Shown here: positions 45,539-55,380 of the stretch, piece by piece
How the letters are laid out: the number at the start of each line of letters is the position of its first letter
Numbering within the stretch: position 1 is the first letter of the stretch
Assembly (NCBI RefSeq): GCF_015326965.1
Contig: NZ_CP017659.1
Location: 2,914,001 to 2,978,000 of the forward strand
DNA: 64,000 nucleotides
Origin: Paenibacillus sp. JZ16
GTDB lineage: Bacteria > Bacillota > Bacilli > Paenibacillales > Paenibacillaceae
Reading direction: 5' to 3'
Position numbers and translations under genes: made by a program
Notes under the pieces: generated by a model
Told to the model about the DNA's origin: nothing
Database searches by the model: none
The model's input: only the letters and a program-made list of their open reading frames with translations

Positions 45539-47476
45539 TTAAACGACGTGGGTGTTAATTTCTTCACGAAGCTTGAGGATGATCTCGTCGAGCGGCTGGG
45601 CCCCGATATCCCCTTCGCCGCGTTTGCGAACGGAAACCGCGCCCGCATTTTTCTCGTTCTCGCCAACGATGAACATGTAAGGAATCTTCTCGAGCTGCGC
45701 TTCCCGAATCTTGTAGCCCAGCTTCTCGTTGCGAAGATCCGGCTCCACGGAGATACCGGCGAATTGAAGCTTCTCAGCCACTTCCTTGGCATAATCTTCA
45801 AAGGCATTGGAGACCGGAATGACTTTCACCTGTACCGGTGACAGCCACAACGGCAGCGCACCCGCAAAATTCTCAAGCAAGAAGGCAGTGAAGCGTTCCA
45901 TGGTGCCCAGAATACCGCGGTGGATAACGACCGGACGATGCTTCTGGCCATCGTCGCCGACATATTCCAGCTCAAAGCGCTCAGGCAGCAGGAAGTCGAG
46001 CTGAACGGTTGACAGCGTCTCTTCCTTGCCTAGAGCCGTACGGATCTGAACGTCGAGCTTCGGACCGTAGAAGGCAGCTTCGCCTTCGGCCTCATAGAAC
46101 GGCATATCCAGGCTTTCGACAACTTCGCGCAGCATGCGCTGGGACATTTCCCACATTTCATCATTCTGGAAATACTTCTCGGTATCCTGCGGATCCCGGT
46201 AAGAAAGACGGAAGCGGTAGTCATGGATGCCAAAGTCCTTGTAGACCGTCATGATCAGCTGAATGACCCGTGCAAACTCTTCCTTGATCTGATCCGGACG
46301 GCAGAAAATATGCGAGTCGTTCAACGTCATCGCGCGCACCCGATGCAAGCCGGTCAGCGCACCGGACATTTCATAGCGGTGCTGCATGCCAAGCTCAGCA
46401 ATACGGATCGGCAGATCCCGGTAGCTGTGCATATCGCTCTTATATACCATCATATGGTGAGGACAGTTCATCGGACGAAGAACAAGCTCCTCGTTGTCCA
46501 TCTCCATTTTCGGGAACATATCTTCCTGATAGTGCTCCCAGTGACCGGAGGTTTTGTACAGCTCCACGTTTCCGAGCACAGGCGTGTACACGTGCTGGTA
46601 CCCGAGGCGCTCTTCCATGTCCACGATATAACGCTCCAGGGTACGGCGCAATTTCGCGCCGTTTGGCAGCCAGATCGGCAGGCCTTGTCCAACAAGCTGA
46701 GAGAACGTAAACATTTGCAATTCCTTGCCCAGCTTACGATGATCGCGCTTCTTGGCTTCTTCCAGCAGATGAAGATGCTCATCGAGCTGCGCTTTTTTCA
46801 CGAACGCCGTACCGTAAACGCGCTGAAGCATTTTGTTCTTGCTGTCGCCGCGCCAGTATGCGCCCGCCACGTTCATTAGCTTGAATACTTTGATCTTGCC
46901 GGTTGAAGGGACATGAGGTCCACGACAGAGATCAAAGAACTCGCCTTGCTCATAGATCGTAATAACGCTATCCTCAGGCAGGGCATTGATCAGTTCCAGC
47001 TTGTACGGATCCCCGAGCTCGCCGAAGATGCGCAGCGCTTCCGCACGGCTTACTTCCTTGCGGACAATCGGAAGATTCTCCCCGATAATGCGTTCCATTT
47101 CCTTCTCGATCTTTTGCAGGTCCTCCGGATTCAAAGGCTCTTCCAGATCCATGTCATAGTAGAAGCCGTCCTCAATGACCGGACCCACGCCCAGCTTTAC
47201 TTCTTTCGCTCCATACAAACGCTTGGTCGCTTGAGCCAGCAAATGCGCTGTACTATGACGCATCACTTCAAGCCCTTCGGGCGTATCCTGCGTTACGATC
47301 TCGATCAAAGCTCCGTCCTGAAGCGGTGTCGAAAGATCCACGACGATCCCGTCCATTTTTCCCGCGACCGCATTCTTTCTAAGTCCGCTGCTGATTGAAG
47401 CAGCCACATCCTCAATACTGCTGCCCGCCTCATACTCCCGTACGGAGCCGTCAGGCAATTTAATGCTAATAGCCAC
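45539..47476 (-). CDS. thrS: Threonyl-tRNA synthetase
   Basis: A 645-residue class II synthetase. Domains: TGS (1-62, [14 protein letters not shown]), editing domain (about 65-240, [15 protein letters not shown] and [12 protein letters not shown]), catalytic core with zinc ligands starting in MNCPHHM and motif 2 [14 protein letters not shown], and the anticodon-binding domain (about 540-645, [15 protein letters not shown]). GTG 47476 follows GGGAGGAATACAAG. Expression is governed by a T-box leader directly upstream. Confidence 0.97.
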   Translation of the reverse strand: MAISIKLPDGSVREYEAGSSIEDVAASISSGLRKNAVAGKMDGIVVDLSTPLQDGALIEIVTQDTPEGLEVMRHSTAHLLAQATKRLYGAKEVKLGVGPVIEDGFYYDMDLEEPLNPEDLQKIEKEMERIIGENLPIVRKEVSRAEALRIFGELGDPYKLELINALPEDSVITIYEQGEFFDLCRGPHVPSTGKIKVFKLMNVAGAYWRGDSKNKMLQRVYGTAFVKKAQLDEHLHLLEEAKKRDHRKLGKELQMFTFSQLVGQGLPIWLPNGAKLRRTLERYIVDMEERLGYQHVYTPVLGNVELYKTSGHWEHYQEDMFPKMEMDNEELVLRPMNCPHHMMVYKSDMHSYRDLPIRIAELGMQHRYEMSGALTGLHRVRAMTLNDSHIFCRPDQIKEEFARVIQLIMTVYKDFGIHDYRFRLSYRDPQDTEKYFQNDEMWEMSQRMLREVVESLDMPFYEAEGEAAFYGPKLDVQIRTALGKEETLSTVQLDFLLPERFELEYVGDDGQKHRPVVIHRGILGTMERFTAFLLENFAGALPLWLSPVQVKVIPVSNAFEDYAKEVAEKLQFAGISVEPDLRNEKLGYKIREAQLEKIPYMFIVGENEKNAGAVSVRKRGEGDIGAQPLDEIILKLREEINTHVV

Positions 47477-47599
47477 CTTGTATTCCTCCCAAGACAAAGA
47501 ATTTCACGTTTCTTCCATATATGAAGGACGCGTTAGTCTCCCTGCGAAGACAGGCATGGACCGCTGAGGTGCCCGCCTGGACTTCAACGAAAGATACCG

Positions 47600-47875
47600 G
47601 AACATGCAAAAAACACCCGTCCCGCGAAGGGACGAGTGTTATACCCGTGGTTCCACCCTAATTCGATCTCTTTCATCACCTTATGTACTGGGTACATAAA
47701 CGATTAAGATCCTTCATCAGCATTGAGTAACGGTCATGAACCGGTGAAGCCTACTCATCCGCATTCATCATGACGTGCGGGTTCGACGACACAGCTACAA
47801 AGGGGTAAATCAATGGTGAACCGGAGGAAATTCCAGCCGAGGTTTCCTCTCTCTGAGCGGTCAAATCCAAAATTG
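47600..47875 (-). promoter_or_regulatory. T-box riboswitch leader of thrS
   Basis: On the minus strand the T-box sequence AGGGTGGAACCACGG (47659-47645) precedes a terminator hairpin (47612-47640) ending in six T (47613-47608). Upstream lie about 200 bases of stem I to III. Uncharged tRNA-Thr would pair through the TGG of the T-box and stabilise the antiterminator. A candidate specifier is ACC (Thr) in TTCACCATTG (47817-47815). Confidence 0.93.
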
Positions 47876-47942
47876 ATTCATGTCTTTGTCAGAGCTTTTA
47901 CGTGAATTTATCAGTAATTATAATCCTGACCGCTTCGATGCG

Positions 47943-48848
47943 TCAAGTCATCATTCGTCCGCTACCGAGAAGCGCGCTGCATTCGGGACAGCTGCAGCAT
48001 ACTTCGGCGCGGTTATCAAAGATATGGGCCAATGTTACGATGACGGGAAGCTCAGGCTGCCTCGTGTGGATAATCATGCGGGCCGGAGATACCGAAATCA
48101 GCGTACTGACCACCATATCTTCAATCTCCATATCCTGGTCCAGCCTTTCCATAACGAGTCCTTCATCCCGAGGGCGTTCAATCGGGCGAAGATTGCCATC
48201 CAGCAGCAGGAACTCTTCCTCCCCCTTATGAATGACGTGAACCAGCGGCATTTTGGGCTCCTGAAAATAAACAAAATATTTCAGCAGACTGACGAACTCC
48301 TCGTACTGCTGATCCAGCATAAATTCATCCACTGCATACTCCGCCATCTCGCGGAGCTCCTGTTCATAAGACTGAAGCCGGAAGGTTATAAACCCATCCA
48401 GATTAAGCTCAGGCGCCTCGTTCAGGCATTGATATATGCCTTCCGACAGCTTGCGTCTGCGGCTCTGCCAGAAGTCCCCGGACGGGCCTTCCTCTTTTTG
48501 CAGGAGCATCAAAAACCACTGCAGGATCCGCCCCGCTTCTTCCTCATCATCAAACTCGAATTCCGAGAACATTAACCGTGCAGCAATCTCCTGCTCTTTC
48601 TCTTCCATAATATAAGCAGTGACTGCTTCGGCAGTGAGCCGGCGCAGCGTGTCGGCCGATGCGGTCCATGAGGACAGCGGAAGCTTGCCGGAGCACGTCC
48701 AAATCACGCGGTCATCCGAAGCGCTGAATGTGAATTTCAGCTGCTTGCATTGTTTATGTAGCTCTTTCTGCTTGTCTGACAATATACGGTGAAACGCCTT
48801 TTTCTCGTCTTCCGTCCGTGTACCGACAGAAATGCTGAACAGTTCCAT
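47943..48848 (-). CDS. ytxC: Putative sporulation protein YtxC
   Basis: A 301-residue protein matching the YtxC family in length and motifs: EEEEAGRILQWF, LNLDGFITFRLQSYEQELREMAEYAVDEFMLDQQYEEFVSLLKYFV, and a C-terminal CCSCPEC cluster. It is known as a sporulation-associated protein of unknown activity. ATG 48848 follows AAGGAGTGATTCC; the longer frame to 49001 has no ribosome site. Divergent in function from its neighbours thrS and mqnC; in many Bacilli ytxC also lies beside thrS. Confidence 0.85.
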   Translation of the reverse strand: MELFSISVGTRTEDEKKAFHRILSDKQKELHKQCKQLKFTFSASDDRVIWTCSGKLPLSSWTASADTLRRLTAEAVTAYIMEEKEQEIAARLMFSEFEFDDEEEAGRILQWFLMLLQKEEGPSGDFWQSRRRKLSEGIYQCLNEAPELNLDGFITFRLQSYEQELREMAEYAVDEFMLDQQYEEFVSLLKYFVYFQEPKMPLVHVIHKGEEEFLLLDGNLRPIERPRDEGLVMERLDQDMEIEDMVVSTLISVSPARMIIHTRQPELPVIVTLAHIFDNRAEVCCSCPECSALLGSGRMMT

Positions 48849-49004
48849 GGAATCACTCCTTTCGAGTTCCCTTTTCAGTATATGGGGACCCGCTCGGGGA
48901 TATACGGAACTCCTGCTTGGAAAAACAAGCAAGTCCGGAAAATATCTAATCAACGGCCGCATCCTAAATATGTCCATCAACGCACATACTCTCTGATCCA
49001 AATT

Positions 49005-49037
49005 AAAAAGGCGGACCGAGTTGCTCGGCCCGCCTTA
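49005..49037 (-). terminator. Terminator of mqnC
   Basis: AAGGCGGACCGAG pairs with CTCGGCCCGCCTT (one mismatch) around TTG; the minus-strand tail is TTTTTAATTT. Confidence 0.88.
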
Positions 49038-49059
49038 CGGATCTTCATGAAGTATAGAA

Positions 49060-50193
49060 TTAGTTCTGCATGACGAAGTCGCGCTCAACGGTGCTGTTAT
49101 CTTCGAACACGCGCAGAATATCATACCGGGTGTTGCGTTGAGCCGGGATGTTGCCGGTCTCCCGGATCAATTGAATAATCGATTCAATATTGACCTTATA
49201 GACGGCTCCTGCGGAAGAAACCACGTTCTCCTCCATCATCGTGCTGCCAAAGTCATTACAGCCGTAGCTGAGTGACAGCTTGCCGATTTCAGGTCCCATC
49301 GTTACCCAGGACGACTGCAGATTCGGAACGTTATCGATCGCCAAGCGACCGATGGCTACCGTCTTCAAGTACGCCTCCGGCGTTTCGCGCTCGCGCTTAA
49401 GGTTCGTATTGTCCGGCTGGAACGTAAATGGAATGAAGGCAAGGAAGCCTTTGGAATCATAACCGTTCTGAATGCATTCATCCTGCGCATCACGTACGCG
49501 AAGCATATGTAGCGCACGCTCTTCCATCGTTTCGCCCAGACCGATTACCATGGTAGCCGTCGTGTTCATGCCGACTTTATGGGCCGTTTGCATGACATCC
49601 ATCCACTGGCGCCATGTGCCTTTTAGACGACTGACCTTTTTGCGGATACGATCATCCAAAATCTCAGCGCCGCCGCCAGGCAATGAGTCCAGACCCGCGC
49701 TGTGAAGCTCGCGCATCACCTCTTCGAGCGTAAGCCCGGAGATCTCCACCATTTTCATAATTTCCGCCGGGGAGAACGAATGCATCGTGATGTTAGGAAA
49801 CCGCTTCTTAATGTTGCGAAGCAGGTCGGTATAATAATTGAAAGGCAAATCCGGATTAACGCCGCCCTGCATCAGAATCTCAGTACCGTTTACATCCTCG
49901 GTTTCCTGAATCTTCTGGAAGATTGTTTCATCGGGCAGTACATAGCCCTCGGAAGAGCCGGGTCTGCGATAAAAAGCGCAAAAACGGCAGAATACATCAC
50001 ATATGTTTGTGTAATTGATATTCCGGCCGATAACAAATGTCGTGATAGGATCCGGATGCAGACGCTTTGTCATCACATCCGCCGCATGACCAATTTTCTC
50101 AATCTCATCACTTTCAAAAAGCGTTACGGTATCTTCCAGGTTCAAACGCTCACCGCGTAAAGCTTTATCCAATATACGGTTTACCGCACTCAT
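49060..50193 (-). CDS. mqnC: Cyclic dehypoxanthinyl futalosine synthase MqnC
   Basis: A 377-residue radical SAM enzyme of the futalosine route to menaquinone; it cyclises dehypoxanthine futalosine. The cluster motif CRFCAFYRRPG (CX2C part of CX3CX2C: CDVFCRFC) is present, with GTEILMQGGVNPDLP, SAGLDSLPGGGAEIL and the C-terminal half typical of MqnC rather than MqnE. ATG 50193 follows GGGAGGCTGCAAGA. No other mqn or men genes are in the window, so the rest of the pathway lies elsewhere. Confidence 0.93.
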   Translation of the reverse strand: MSAVNRILDKALRGERLNLEDTVTLFESDEIEKIGHAADVMTKRLHPDPITTFVIGRNINYTNICDVFCRFCAFYRRPGSSEGYVLPDETIFQKIQETEDVNGTEILMQGGVNPDLPFNYYTDLLRNIKKRFPNITMHSFSPAEIMKMVEISGLTLEEVMRELHSAGLDSLPGGGAEILDDRIRKKVSRLKGTWRQWMDVMQTAHKVGMNTTATMVIGLGETMEERALHMLRVRDAQDECIQNGYDSKGFLAFIPFTFQPDNTNLKRERETPEAYLKTVAIGRLAIDNVPNLQSSWVTMGPEIGKLSLSYGCNDFGSTMMEENVVSSAGAVYKVNIESIIQLIRETGNIPAQRNTRYDILRVFEDNSTVERDFVMQN

Positions 50194-50278
50194 TCTTGCA
50201 GCCTCCCTACTTAGAGCAAAATAACAAATCACCAGCAAAACTTTTTCTATCTCATCCTACCACAATCCGGCATTAAAA

Positions 50279-50308
50279 ACGACATCCCGTCCGTGACAGG
50301 ATGCCGAA
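50279..50308 (-). terminator. Terminator of the met operon
   Basis: CATCCCGTC and GACAGGATG pair (50283-50303, one mismatch); the minus-strand tail is TCGTTTTTAA. Confidence 0.8.
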
Positions 50309-50328
50309 TTCTATGATTTGGAAAATCT

Positions 50329-51549
50329 TTAGTAACTGGCAGCAAAAGCCCGATCCAGATCAGCAATCAGATCGTCCACATCCTCGAGTCCGACCGAGAA
50401 ACGGAGCAAGCCATCCGTAATTCCGCGTTCATGCCGAACCTTCTCACCCATGGCCGCATGCGACATCATTGTCGGATACGACAGGATGCTCTCCACGGCT
50501 CCCAGACTGACCGCTACCAGCGGCAGCTTCACATGGTTCAGCACGTGCTTGGCGCGTTCGCCTGAGCCGACGTCAAAAGAGATGACCGCGCCATAACCAC
50601 TCGATTGCTTCTCATGGACTTCACGTCCCGGATGATTCAAGAGGCCAGGGTAGTACACTTGCTCAATGTCGCTTCTCCCTTGCAGCCAGGCCGCAAGCTT
50701 GGCCGCGCTTTGCTCGGAGTGGGCCATACGTGTGCTGAGCGTTTTCATTCCGCGCATAAGGAGCCAGGAATCCTGGACCCCAAGGACCGTGCCCAAACCA
50801 TTTTGCAGCTGCTTCAGTTGGTCTCCCAGCTCCTCGGTTCTGGCTACCGCGAGACCTGCCAGCACATCGCTGTGCCCGCCAAGGAATTTGGTCGCGCTAT
50901 GGATCACGATATCCACGCCGAATTCAATCGGACGCTGGTAAAACGGCGTCATGAACGTATTATCCAGCAGGGTAAGCAGGCCATGCTCCTTCGCCCAATC
51001 CGTCACCGCACCAATGTCGGTAATTTTCAGGGTCGGGTTTGAAGGGGTTTCCATATAGACGGCTTTCGTATTCGGTTTGAGGGCCGCCTTCACCTGATCC
51101 AGATCGGTCATGTCCACGAAGGTGCTCTCGATGCCCATACGGCTTAAAATGCTGGTCAGCAAGCGGTAGGTTCCGCCGTACACATCCTCCGTCACGATCA
51201 TATGATCCCCCGCACTGAGCAGCATGAACGAGCTGGAGATCGCTGCCATACCGGAAGCATAAGCGAAACCGCGTACGCCTCCCTCCAAAAGGGCGATATA
51301 ATCCTCCAGCGCCTGCCGAGTCGGATTGCCGGAACGGCTGTAATCGTGTTGCGGCGGGTTAAAGATGTCTTCATGGTGAAACGTCGAGGCTTGATAGATC
51401 GGAACGCTTGAGGCGCCGGTTGCCCGGTCGATTTCCCCGCCGAAATGCAATAGTTTTGTCTCGAAACGGAGTTCTTCCTCGTGTCCCCGTTTAGCAGCTA
51501 ACTGCTTGGTTTGCGTTTCCAATCCGGATGGACCTTTATCGATGCTCAT
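50329..51549 (-). CDS. metC: Cystathionine beta-lyase (trans-sulfuration enzyme)
   Basis: A 406-residue Cys/Met-metabolism PLP enzyme that cleaves cystathionine to homocysteine. The PLP lysine is in IHSATKFLGGHSD; other motifs YSRSGNPTR and GAVESILSYPTMMSH. An N-terminal extension of about 30 residues precedes the core. Its ATG overlaps the stop of metI (ATGA). The same metI-metC order exists in Bacillus. Assignment of lyase versus synthase follows gene order; the two proteins are close paralogues. Confidence 0.88.
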   Translation of the reverse strand: MSIDKGPSGLETQTKQLAAKRGHEEELRFETKLLHFGGEIDRATGASSVPIYQASTFHHEDIFNPPQHDYSRSGNPTRQALEDYIALLEGGVRGFAYASGMAAISSSFMLLSAGDHMIVTEDVYGGTYRLLTSILSRMGIESTFVDMTDLDQVKAALKPNTKAVYMETPSNPTLKITDIGAVTDWAKEHGLLTLLDNTFMTPFYQRPIEFGVDIVIHSATKFLGGHSDVLAGLAVARTEELGDQLKQLQNGLGTVLGVQDSWLLMRGMKTLSTRMAHSEQSAAKLAAWLQGRSDIEQVYYPGLLNHPGREVHEKQSSGYGAVISFDVGSGERAKHVLNHVKLPLVAVSLGAVESILSYPTMMSHAAMGEKVRHERGITDGLLRFSVGLEDVDDLIADLDRAFAASY

Positions 51550-52733
51550 TCTCCCGTGCTCCCTTCCACTTCAGCCATGGCCGCGCTCAGTGCAGCATCC
51601 AAATCCGCGATCAAGTCATCCGCATGCTCGATGCCGACCGAGAACCGGAGCAAGCGGTCATCCACGCCGATTGCTTCCCGAATCTCAAGCGGGATGTCCG
51701 CATGGGTCTGAACAGCAGGGTATGTCATCAGGGACTCAACGCCCCCCAGGCTTTCTGCGAACGCAATCAGCTTAATGTGCCGCAGCACGGGCTCCACATA
51801 ACGGGCGTCCTTCACCTTGAAGGAGAAGATGCCCGTGTTGCCGCTGGATTGACGATTCTGGATGTCATGTCCCGGATGGTCCGGCAGGGCAGGATAATAC
51901 ACCTCGCCGATCGCCGGGTGAGTTGTCAAAAACGTTGCCACTGCGGTTGCATTCGTCTCGTGCCGATCCATACGCAGCGCAAGCGTCTTCATTCCTCTCA
52001 TCAGCTGATAGGAATCCGTCGGGCTTAACACAGCGCCGATGGAGTTATGAAGGAAAGCCATCTCCTCCGATAGTTCCTTGCCCTTCGTTACGATGATCCC
52101 CGCCAGCACATCGTTATGTCCTCCCAAATACTTGGTGGCGCTATGTATAACGATATCCGCCCCAAGCTCGATGGGTCTTTGGAAATACGGAGTAAGCAGC
52201 GTATTATCCACAATGCTGATCAGTTGATGATGCCTTGCCCACGTACAGACGGCTTCGATATCCGTAATCATCATAAGCGGATTAGTCGGCGTTTCGATAA
52301 ATACAGCCTTCGTGTCGGGCCTTCTTACCCCTTCCAGCGCATCCAGGTCATTCGTATCCACGTACGTAGCCGTAACGCCGAACTTGGACATAATCCGCTC
52401 CAGCAGCCTATACGTCCCACCATACAGATCCAGCGATACAATCAGATGGTCCCCTTGACCGAACAAAGCAAAAATCGTCTGAAGGGCAGCCATGCCCGAG
52501 CTGCAAGCAAAGCCGGCATCGCCGGATTCCAGCTCGGCGCAGGCGTCCTCCAGTACCGACCGGGTCGGATTTTTCGTACGGGCGTAGTCAAACCCCGTGC
52601 TCTGGCCTAATTTGGGATGGCGGTATGCCGTAGCCTGATAAATCGGAAAATTCACGGCTCCGGTTACCGGTTCTTGCACCGAGCCGATCTGTGCCAGCCG
52701 GCTCTCTATATTAAAAGGTTTCTTCTCCATCAC
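51546..52733 (-). CDS. metI: Cystathionine gamma-synthase / O-acetylhomoserine thiolyase-type
   Basis: A 395-residue Cys/Met-metabolism PLP enzyme joining an activated homoserine with cysteine (or sulfide). PLP lysine in IHSATKYLGGHND; motifs YARTKNPTR and GGVESLMTYPAVQTH. Second gene of the met operon, 21 bases after metA. GGAGGAG precedes two possible starts, GTG 52733 and ATG 52730. B. subtilis MetI has both synthase and thiolyase activity. Confidence 0.88.
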   Translation of the reverse strand: MMEKKPFNIESRLAQIGSVQEPVTGAVNFPIYQATAYRHPKLGQSTGFDYARTKNPTRSVLEDACAELESGDAGFACSSGMAALQTIFALFGQGDHLIVSLDLYGGTYRLLERIMSKFGVTATYVDTNDLDALEGVRRPDTKAVFIETPTNPLMMITDIEAVCTWARHHQLISIVDNTLLTPYFQRPIELGADIVIHSATKYLGGHNDVLAGIIVTKGKELSEEMAFLHNSIGAVLSPTDSYQLMRGMKTLALRMDRHETNATAVATFLTTHPAIGEVYYPALPDHPGHDIQNRQSSGNTGIFSFKVKDARYVEPVLRHIKLIAFAESLGGVESLMTYPAVQTHADIPLEIREAIGVDDRLLRFSVGIEHADDLIADLDAALSAAMAEVEGSTGE

Positions 52734-52754
52734 AAACTCTCCTCCCGTTTACTG

Positions 52755-53672
52755 CTATATTTGCGGACCAATATCGTATGGCGTTTCCTGATATACATAG
52801 TAATTGAGCCAATTAGTAAATAATAAGTTTGCATGCGCCCGCCATATGGACGGAGGCGTCCTTGTTGGATCATTATTCGGGTAATAGTTGCGCGGCAGTT
52901 CGATGTCCATGCCCTTGGCAACGTCCCGGTCATACTCCCACTTCAGAGAGTCCGCATCATACTCGGAATGCCCTGTGGCAAAAATCTGCTTTCCATCCCG
53001 GCTTGATACCAAATAAATGCCTGCTTCCTCGGACTCGGACAGGATGACCAGATCGTCAATGCCTGTAATGTCCTCGCGCCGAACTTCCGTATGACGGGAA
53101 TGCGGAACAAAGAACATTTCGTCAAATCCGCGGAGCAGCTTGGTACATGTTTCATTGATCGTATGTGGAAATACGCCGAAGCATTTTTCCTCGAGGCTGT
53201 ATTTCGGCACGCCGTAATGATAATAAAGTCCGGCTTGCGATGCCCAGCAGATATGGAGCGTGGAGGTCACATGCGTCTTGGTCCATTCAAAAATTTCAGT
53301 AAGCTCATCCCAGTAATTCACTTCTTCAAACTCCAACTGCTCGACCGGAGCTCCTGTAATGATCATGCCGTCAAAACGACGGTTCTTCACTTCTTCAAAG
53401 GTTTTGTAAAATGATTTCAGATGCTCAGCCGACGTATTCTTCGAAACGTGCGAACTCGGGTGAAGAAGGACAACATCCACCTGGAGCGGGGAGTTACCGA
53501 TCAATCGCAGCAGTTGGGTCTCCGTCGTTTCCTTGGTAGGCATCAGGTTCAAAATAGCGATCCGCAATGGGCGGATATCCTGATGAAATGCGTGACTCTC
53601 ATCCATGACAAAAATGTTTTCTCCAGCCAGAACTTCCTTTGCCGGCAAGGCATCCGGAATTTTAATTGGCAT
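52755..53672 (-). CDS. metA: Homoserine O-acyltransferase MetA (acetyl-type signature)
   Basis: A 305-residue class I glutamine-amidotransferase-like enzyme that activates homoserine for methionine synthesis. Nucleophile Cys142 in HICWASQAG, and the catalytic His/Glu in the [14 protein letters not shown] and [10 protein letters not shown] blocks. Residue 111 is Glu (TGAPVE); in B. cereus MetA this residue is linked to acetyl-CoA use, while E. coli has Gly there and uses succinyl-CoA. First gene of the operon, directly under a SAM-I riboswitch. Confidence 0.94.
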   Translation of the reverse strand: MPIKIPDALPAKEVLAGENIFVMDESHAFHQDIRPLRIAILNLMPTKETTETQLLRLIGNSPLQVDVVLLHPSSHVSKNTSAEHLKSFYKTFEEVKNRRFDGMIITGAPVEQLEFEEVNYWDELTEIFEWTKTHVTSTLHICWASQAGLYYHYGVPKYSLEEKCFGVFPHTINETCTKLLRGFDEMFFVPHSRHTEVRREDITGIDDLVILSESEEAGIYLVSSRDGKQIFATGHSEYDADSLKWEYDRDVAKGMDIELPRNYYPNNDPTRTPPSIWRAHANLLFTNWLNYYVYQETPYDIGPQI

Positions 53673-53751
53673 CGTGGCTCACTCCTTCGAAATATGAAAT
53701 GATACATCCATAAAAAAGCTGTGAGAAAGAGCGTTAGACTGTATAAACGCA

Positions 53752-53782
53752 AGAAGACCTTTCTCAAAGTAGAGAAAGGTCA
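53752..53782 (-). terminator. Expression-platform terminator of the SAM riboswitch
   Basis: GACCTTTCTC (53756-53765) pairs perfectly with GAGAAAGGTC (53772-53781) around AAAGTA; the tail is TTCTTG on the minus strand. Confidence 0.85.
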
Positions 53783-53799
53783 TCATATACGTATCACAA

Positions 53800-53936
53800 T
53801 GCGCCTCTCTCATCTGTCAGACTATACAACGGCTTCGAAGAAGCGTCGTATCTCCTGCAAGAATTAGCACCGTGCGATGTTGCCGCCGGTTGCCGGGTTT
53901 CATAGGGCTAGTCCCTCCACCTGCTCTTGATAAGAT
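53800..53936 (-). promoter_or_regulatory. SAM-I (S-box) riboswitch of the metA-metI-metC operon
   Basis: On the minus strand the leader begins TCTTATCAAGAGCAGG, followed by GGAGGGACTAGCCC, GATGAAA-like ATGAAACCCGGCAACC and later a closing CTGACAGATGAGA segment: the conserved core of S-box RNAs. S-adenosylmethionine binding would favour the terminator at 53756-53781 and switch the methionine operon off. Confidence 0.96.
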
Positions 53937-53960
53937 TTCGCTTTATTCAGTTGTCTTAAA

Positions 53961-54165
53961 TTGTTCGTAATTGATACTTACTTTAAATCATTCCCAATTT
54001 TTCGTCAAGAACCTTTTCATAAAGTCCGTCACACTTCACCGAAGGTTTCCATACCCTGTACCGTGGCCCCTGGCTGGACCGGATTTCAACTTGAAAGGTC
54101 CTACACCCGGCGTTATACTAGACAAGTGCTGTTTAAAACCGAGTATGAAAGAGGTGACATGGAAG
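53961..54165. promoter_or_regulatory. Intergenic region with a plus-strand promoter
   Basis: TTGAAA (54091-54096), a 17-base spacer and TATACT (54114-54119) form a good sigma-A promoter reading toward the short reading frame at 54166 and corA. Nothing else is recognised. Confidence 0.55.
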
Positions 54166-54282
54166 ATGGACGGTGACCCGAGCCAGAAACTGGATGCACA
54201 AGACGCACAACCGCATAGGATTAAGATCAGCTTACCGGCAGAGGGCGGCGTTATTTTTCATGCGCTTTTTATCGTATTCTAA
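54166..54282 (+). CDS. Possible small protein (38 residues)
   Basis: A short frame starting ATG 54166 with GAGGTGA eight bases before and a sigma-A-like promoter 47 bases upstream of the start codon. The peptide is polar at the N-terminus (MDGDPSQKLDAQDAQ) and hydrophobic at its end (GGVIFHALFIVF). No family is recognised. It precedes corA by 94 bases and could be a leader peptide or part of the corA transcript. It may also be chance. Confidence 0.35.
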   Translation: MDGDPSQKLDAQDAQPHRIKISLPAEGGVIFHALFIVF

Positions 54283-54376
54283 CCTTCCTTGATTATGCCC
54301 GTATACCGGTGGGCTGATATCCTGTGCCTTTACTGCTTAACCAAGCAGCTTGTATTTGACAAAGGAGTGATATCAG

Positions 54377-55312
54377 ATGAAAATCCGGTTGGTCGATTCG
54401 GGCGTATTTACCCCTGTTGATGACATCGAAATGACGCTGACACCTCCGGCCAGCGGCTTCTACTGGCTGGATGCGGATGTGGATGATTTAGCGGAACTGC
54501 AGCCCCTCTTCTCCCTGCATGATCTTGCGGTTGAGGATTGCCTCAGCGAAGAGGAGCAGCGTCCCAAAATTGAAATATACGAGAACCACTATTTTATCGT
54601 CGTGAACAGCATCCGGTTTGACGACGAAGAGATTTTCCTTCGGGCATTGAATGTTTTCCTGGGCAGACATTTTATTATTACGGTGACCAAGCAAAAGATC
54701 CACGAGCTGCGCACCGTTAAACCGCTTCTCTGGGAGGATGAAGTCAGCACGCCTGACCGCTTCCTCTATCTCTTGATCGACCTTGTGACGGACAACTATT
54801 TCTCCGTCGGGGACCGCATCGAGGCGCGGATTGAAAAGCTGGAGGAAGACATTCTGATGCATACCAAAAAATCCCACCTCAGCGAGATCATCGGTCTGCG
54901 AAGCGAGATTCTTTGGTTGAAAAAGGTGCTTGGACCGCAGAAGGAAGTTATCAATACACTTAACAAAAAAGATCTCCGGCTGATCGATGACCAGCTGCAA
55001 AAATATTTCAGCGATATCTATGAAAATGCCGTGAAAATTTCCGAAACATTCGAAACCTACCGGGATCTCATGGGGAACCTTCGAGAGGCTTACCAATCCA
55101 GTATCGCCAATCGGGCCAATGAAATCATGCGCGTGTTTACCGCCATTACAACGATCTTCATTCCACTGACGCTGATTACAGGCATCTACGGCATGAACTT
55201 TGACAATATGCCTGAGCTTCACTGGGAATATTCTTATTATGTAGTTATAGGCGTCATGATTTCTGCCGGTGCTCTCATGTTTTATCTGTTCCGTAAGAAA
55301 GACTGGATATGA
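54377..55312 (+). CDS. corA: CorA-family magnesium/cobalt transporter
   Basis: A 311-residue channel-type divalent cation transporter. A large cytoplasmic N-terminal domain (1-245) is followed by two C-terminal transmembrane helices. The family motif GMN is in GIYGMNFDNMPEL between the helices, and the tail has the basic cluster FRKKDW. ATG 54377 follows AAAGGAGTGATATCAG. No M-box was seen upstream. Confidence 0.93.
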   Translation: MKIRLVDSGVFTPVDDIEMTLTPPASGFYWLDADVDDLAELQPLFSLHDLAVEDCLSEEEQRPKIEIYENHYFIVVNSIRFDDEEIFLRALNVFLGRHFIITVTKQKIHELRTVKPLLWEDEVSTPDRFLYLLIDLVTDNYFSVGDRIEARIEKLEEDILMHTKKSHLSEIIGLRSEILWLKKVLGPQKEVINTLNKKDLRLIDDQLQKYFSDIYENAVKISETFETYRDLMGNLREAYQSSIANRANEIMRVFTAITTIFIPLTLITGIYGMNFDNMPELHWEYSYYVVIGVMISAGALMFYLFRKKDWI

Positions 55313-55327
55313 AGCTCTCGAAACCAT

Positions 55328-55366
55328 CAGGACGGATCTCCCTGCCGCAAGGGAATCCGTCCTGTT
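55328..55366 (+). terminator. Terminator of corA
   Basis: CAGGACGGA and TCCGTCCTG arms with an inner CCT/AGG pair, then TTTTC. Confidence 0.85.
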
Positions 55367-55380
55367 TTCATTACCTGGAA

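Noticed and set aside
47880..48575. 231-residue plus-strand frame beside the T-box leader
   Set aside because: It begins near the leader but runs antisense to ytxC, which has a ribosome site and family motifs.
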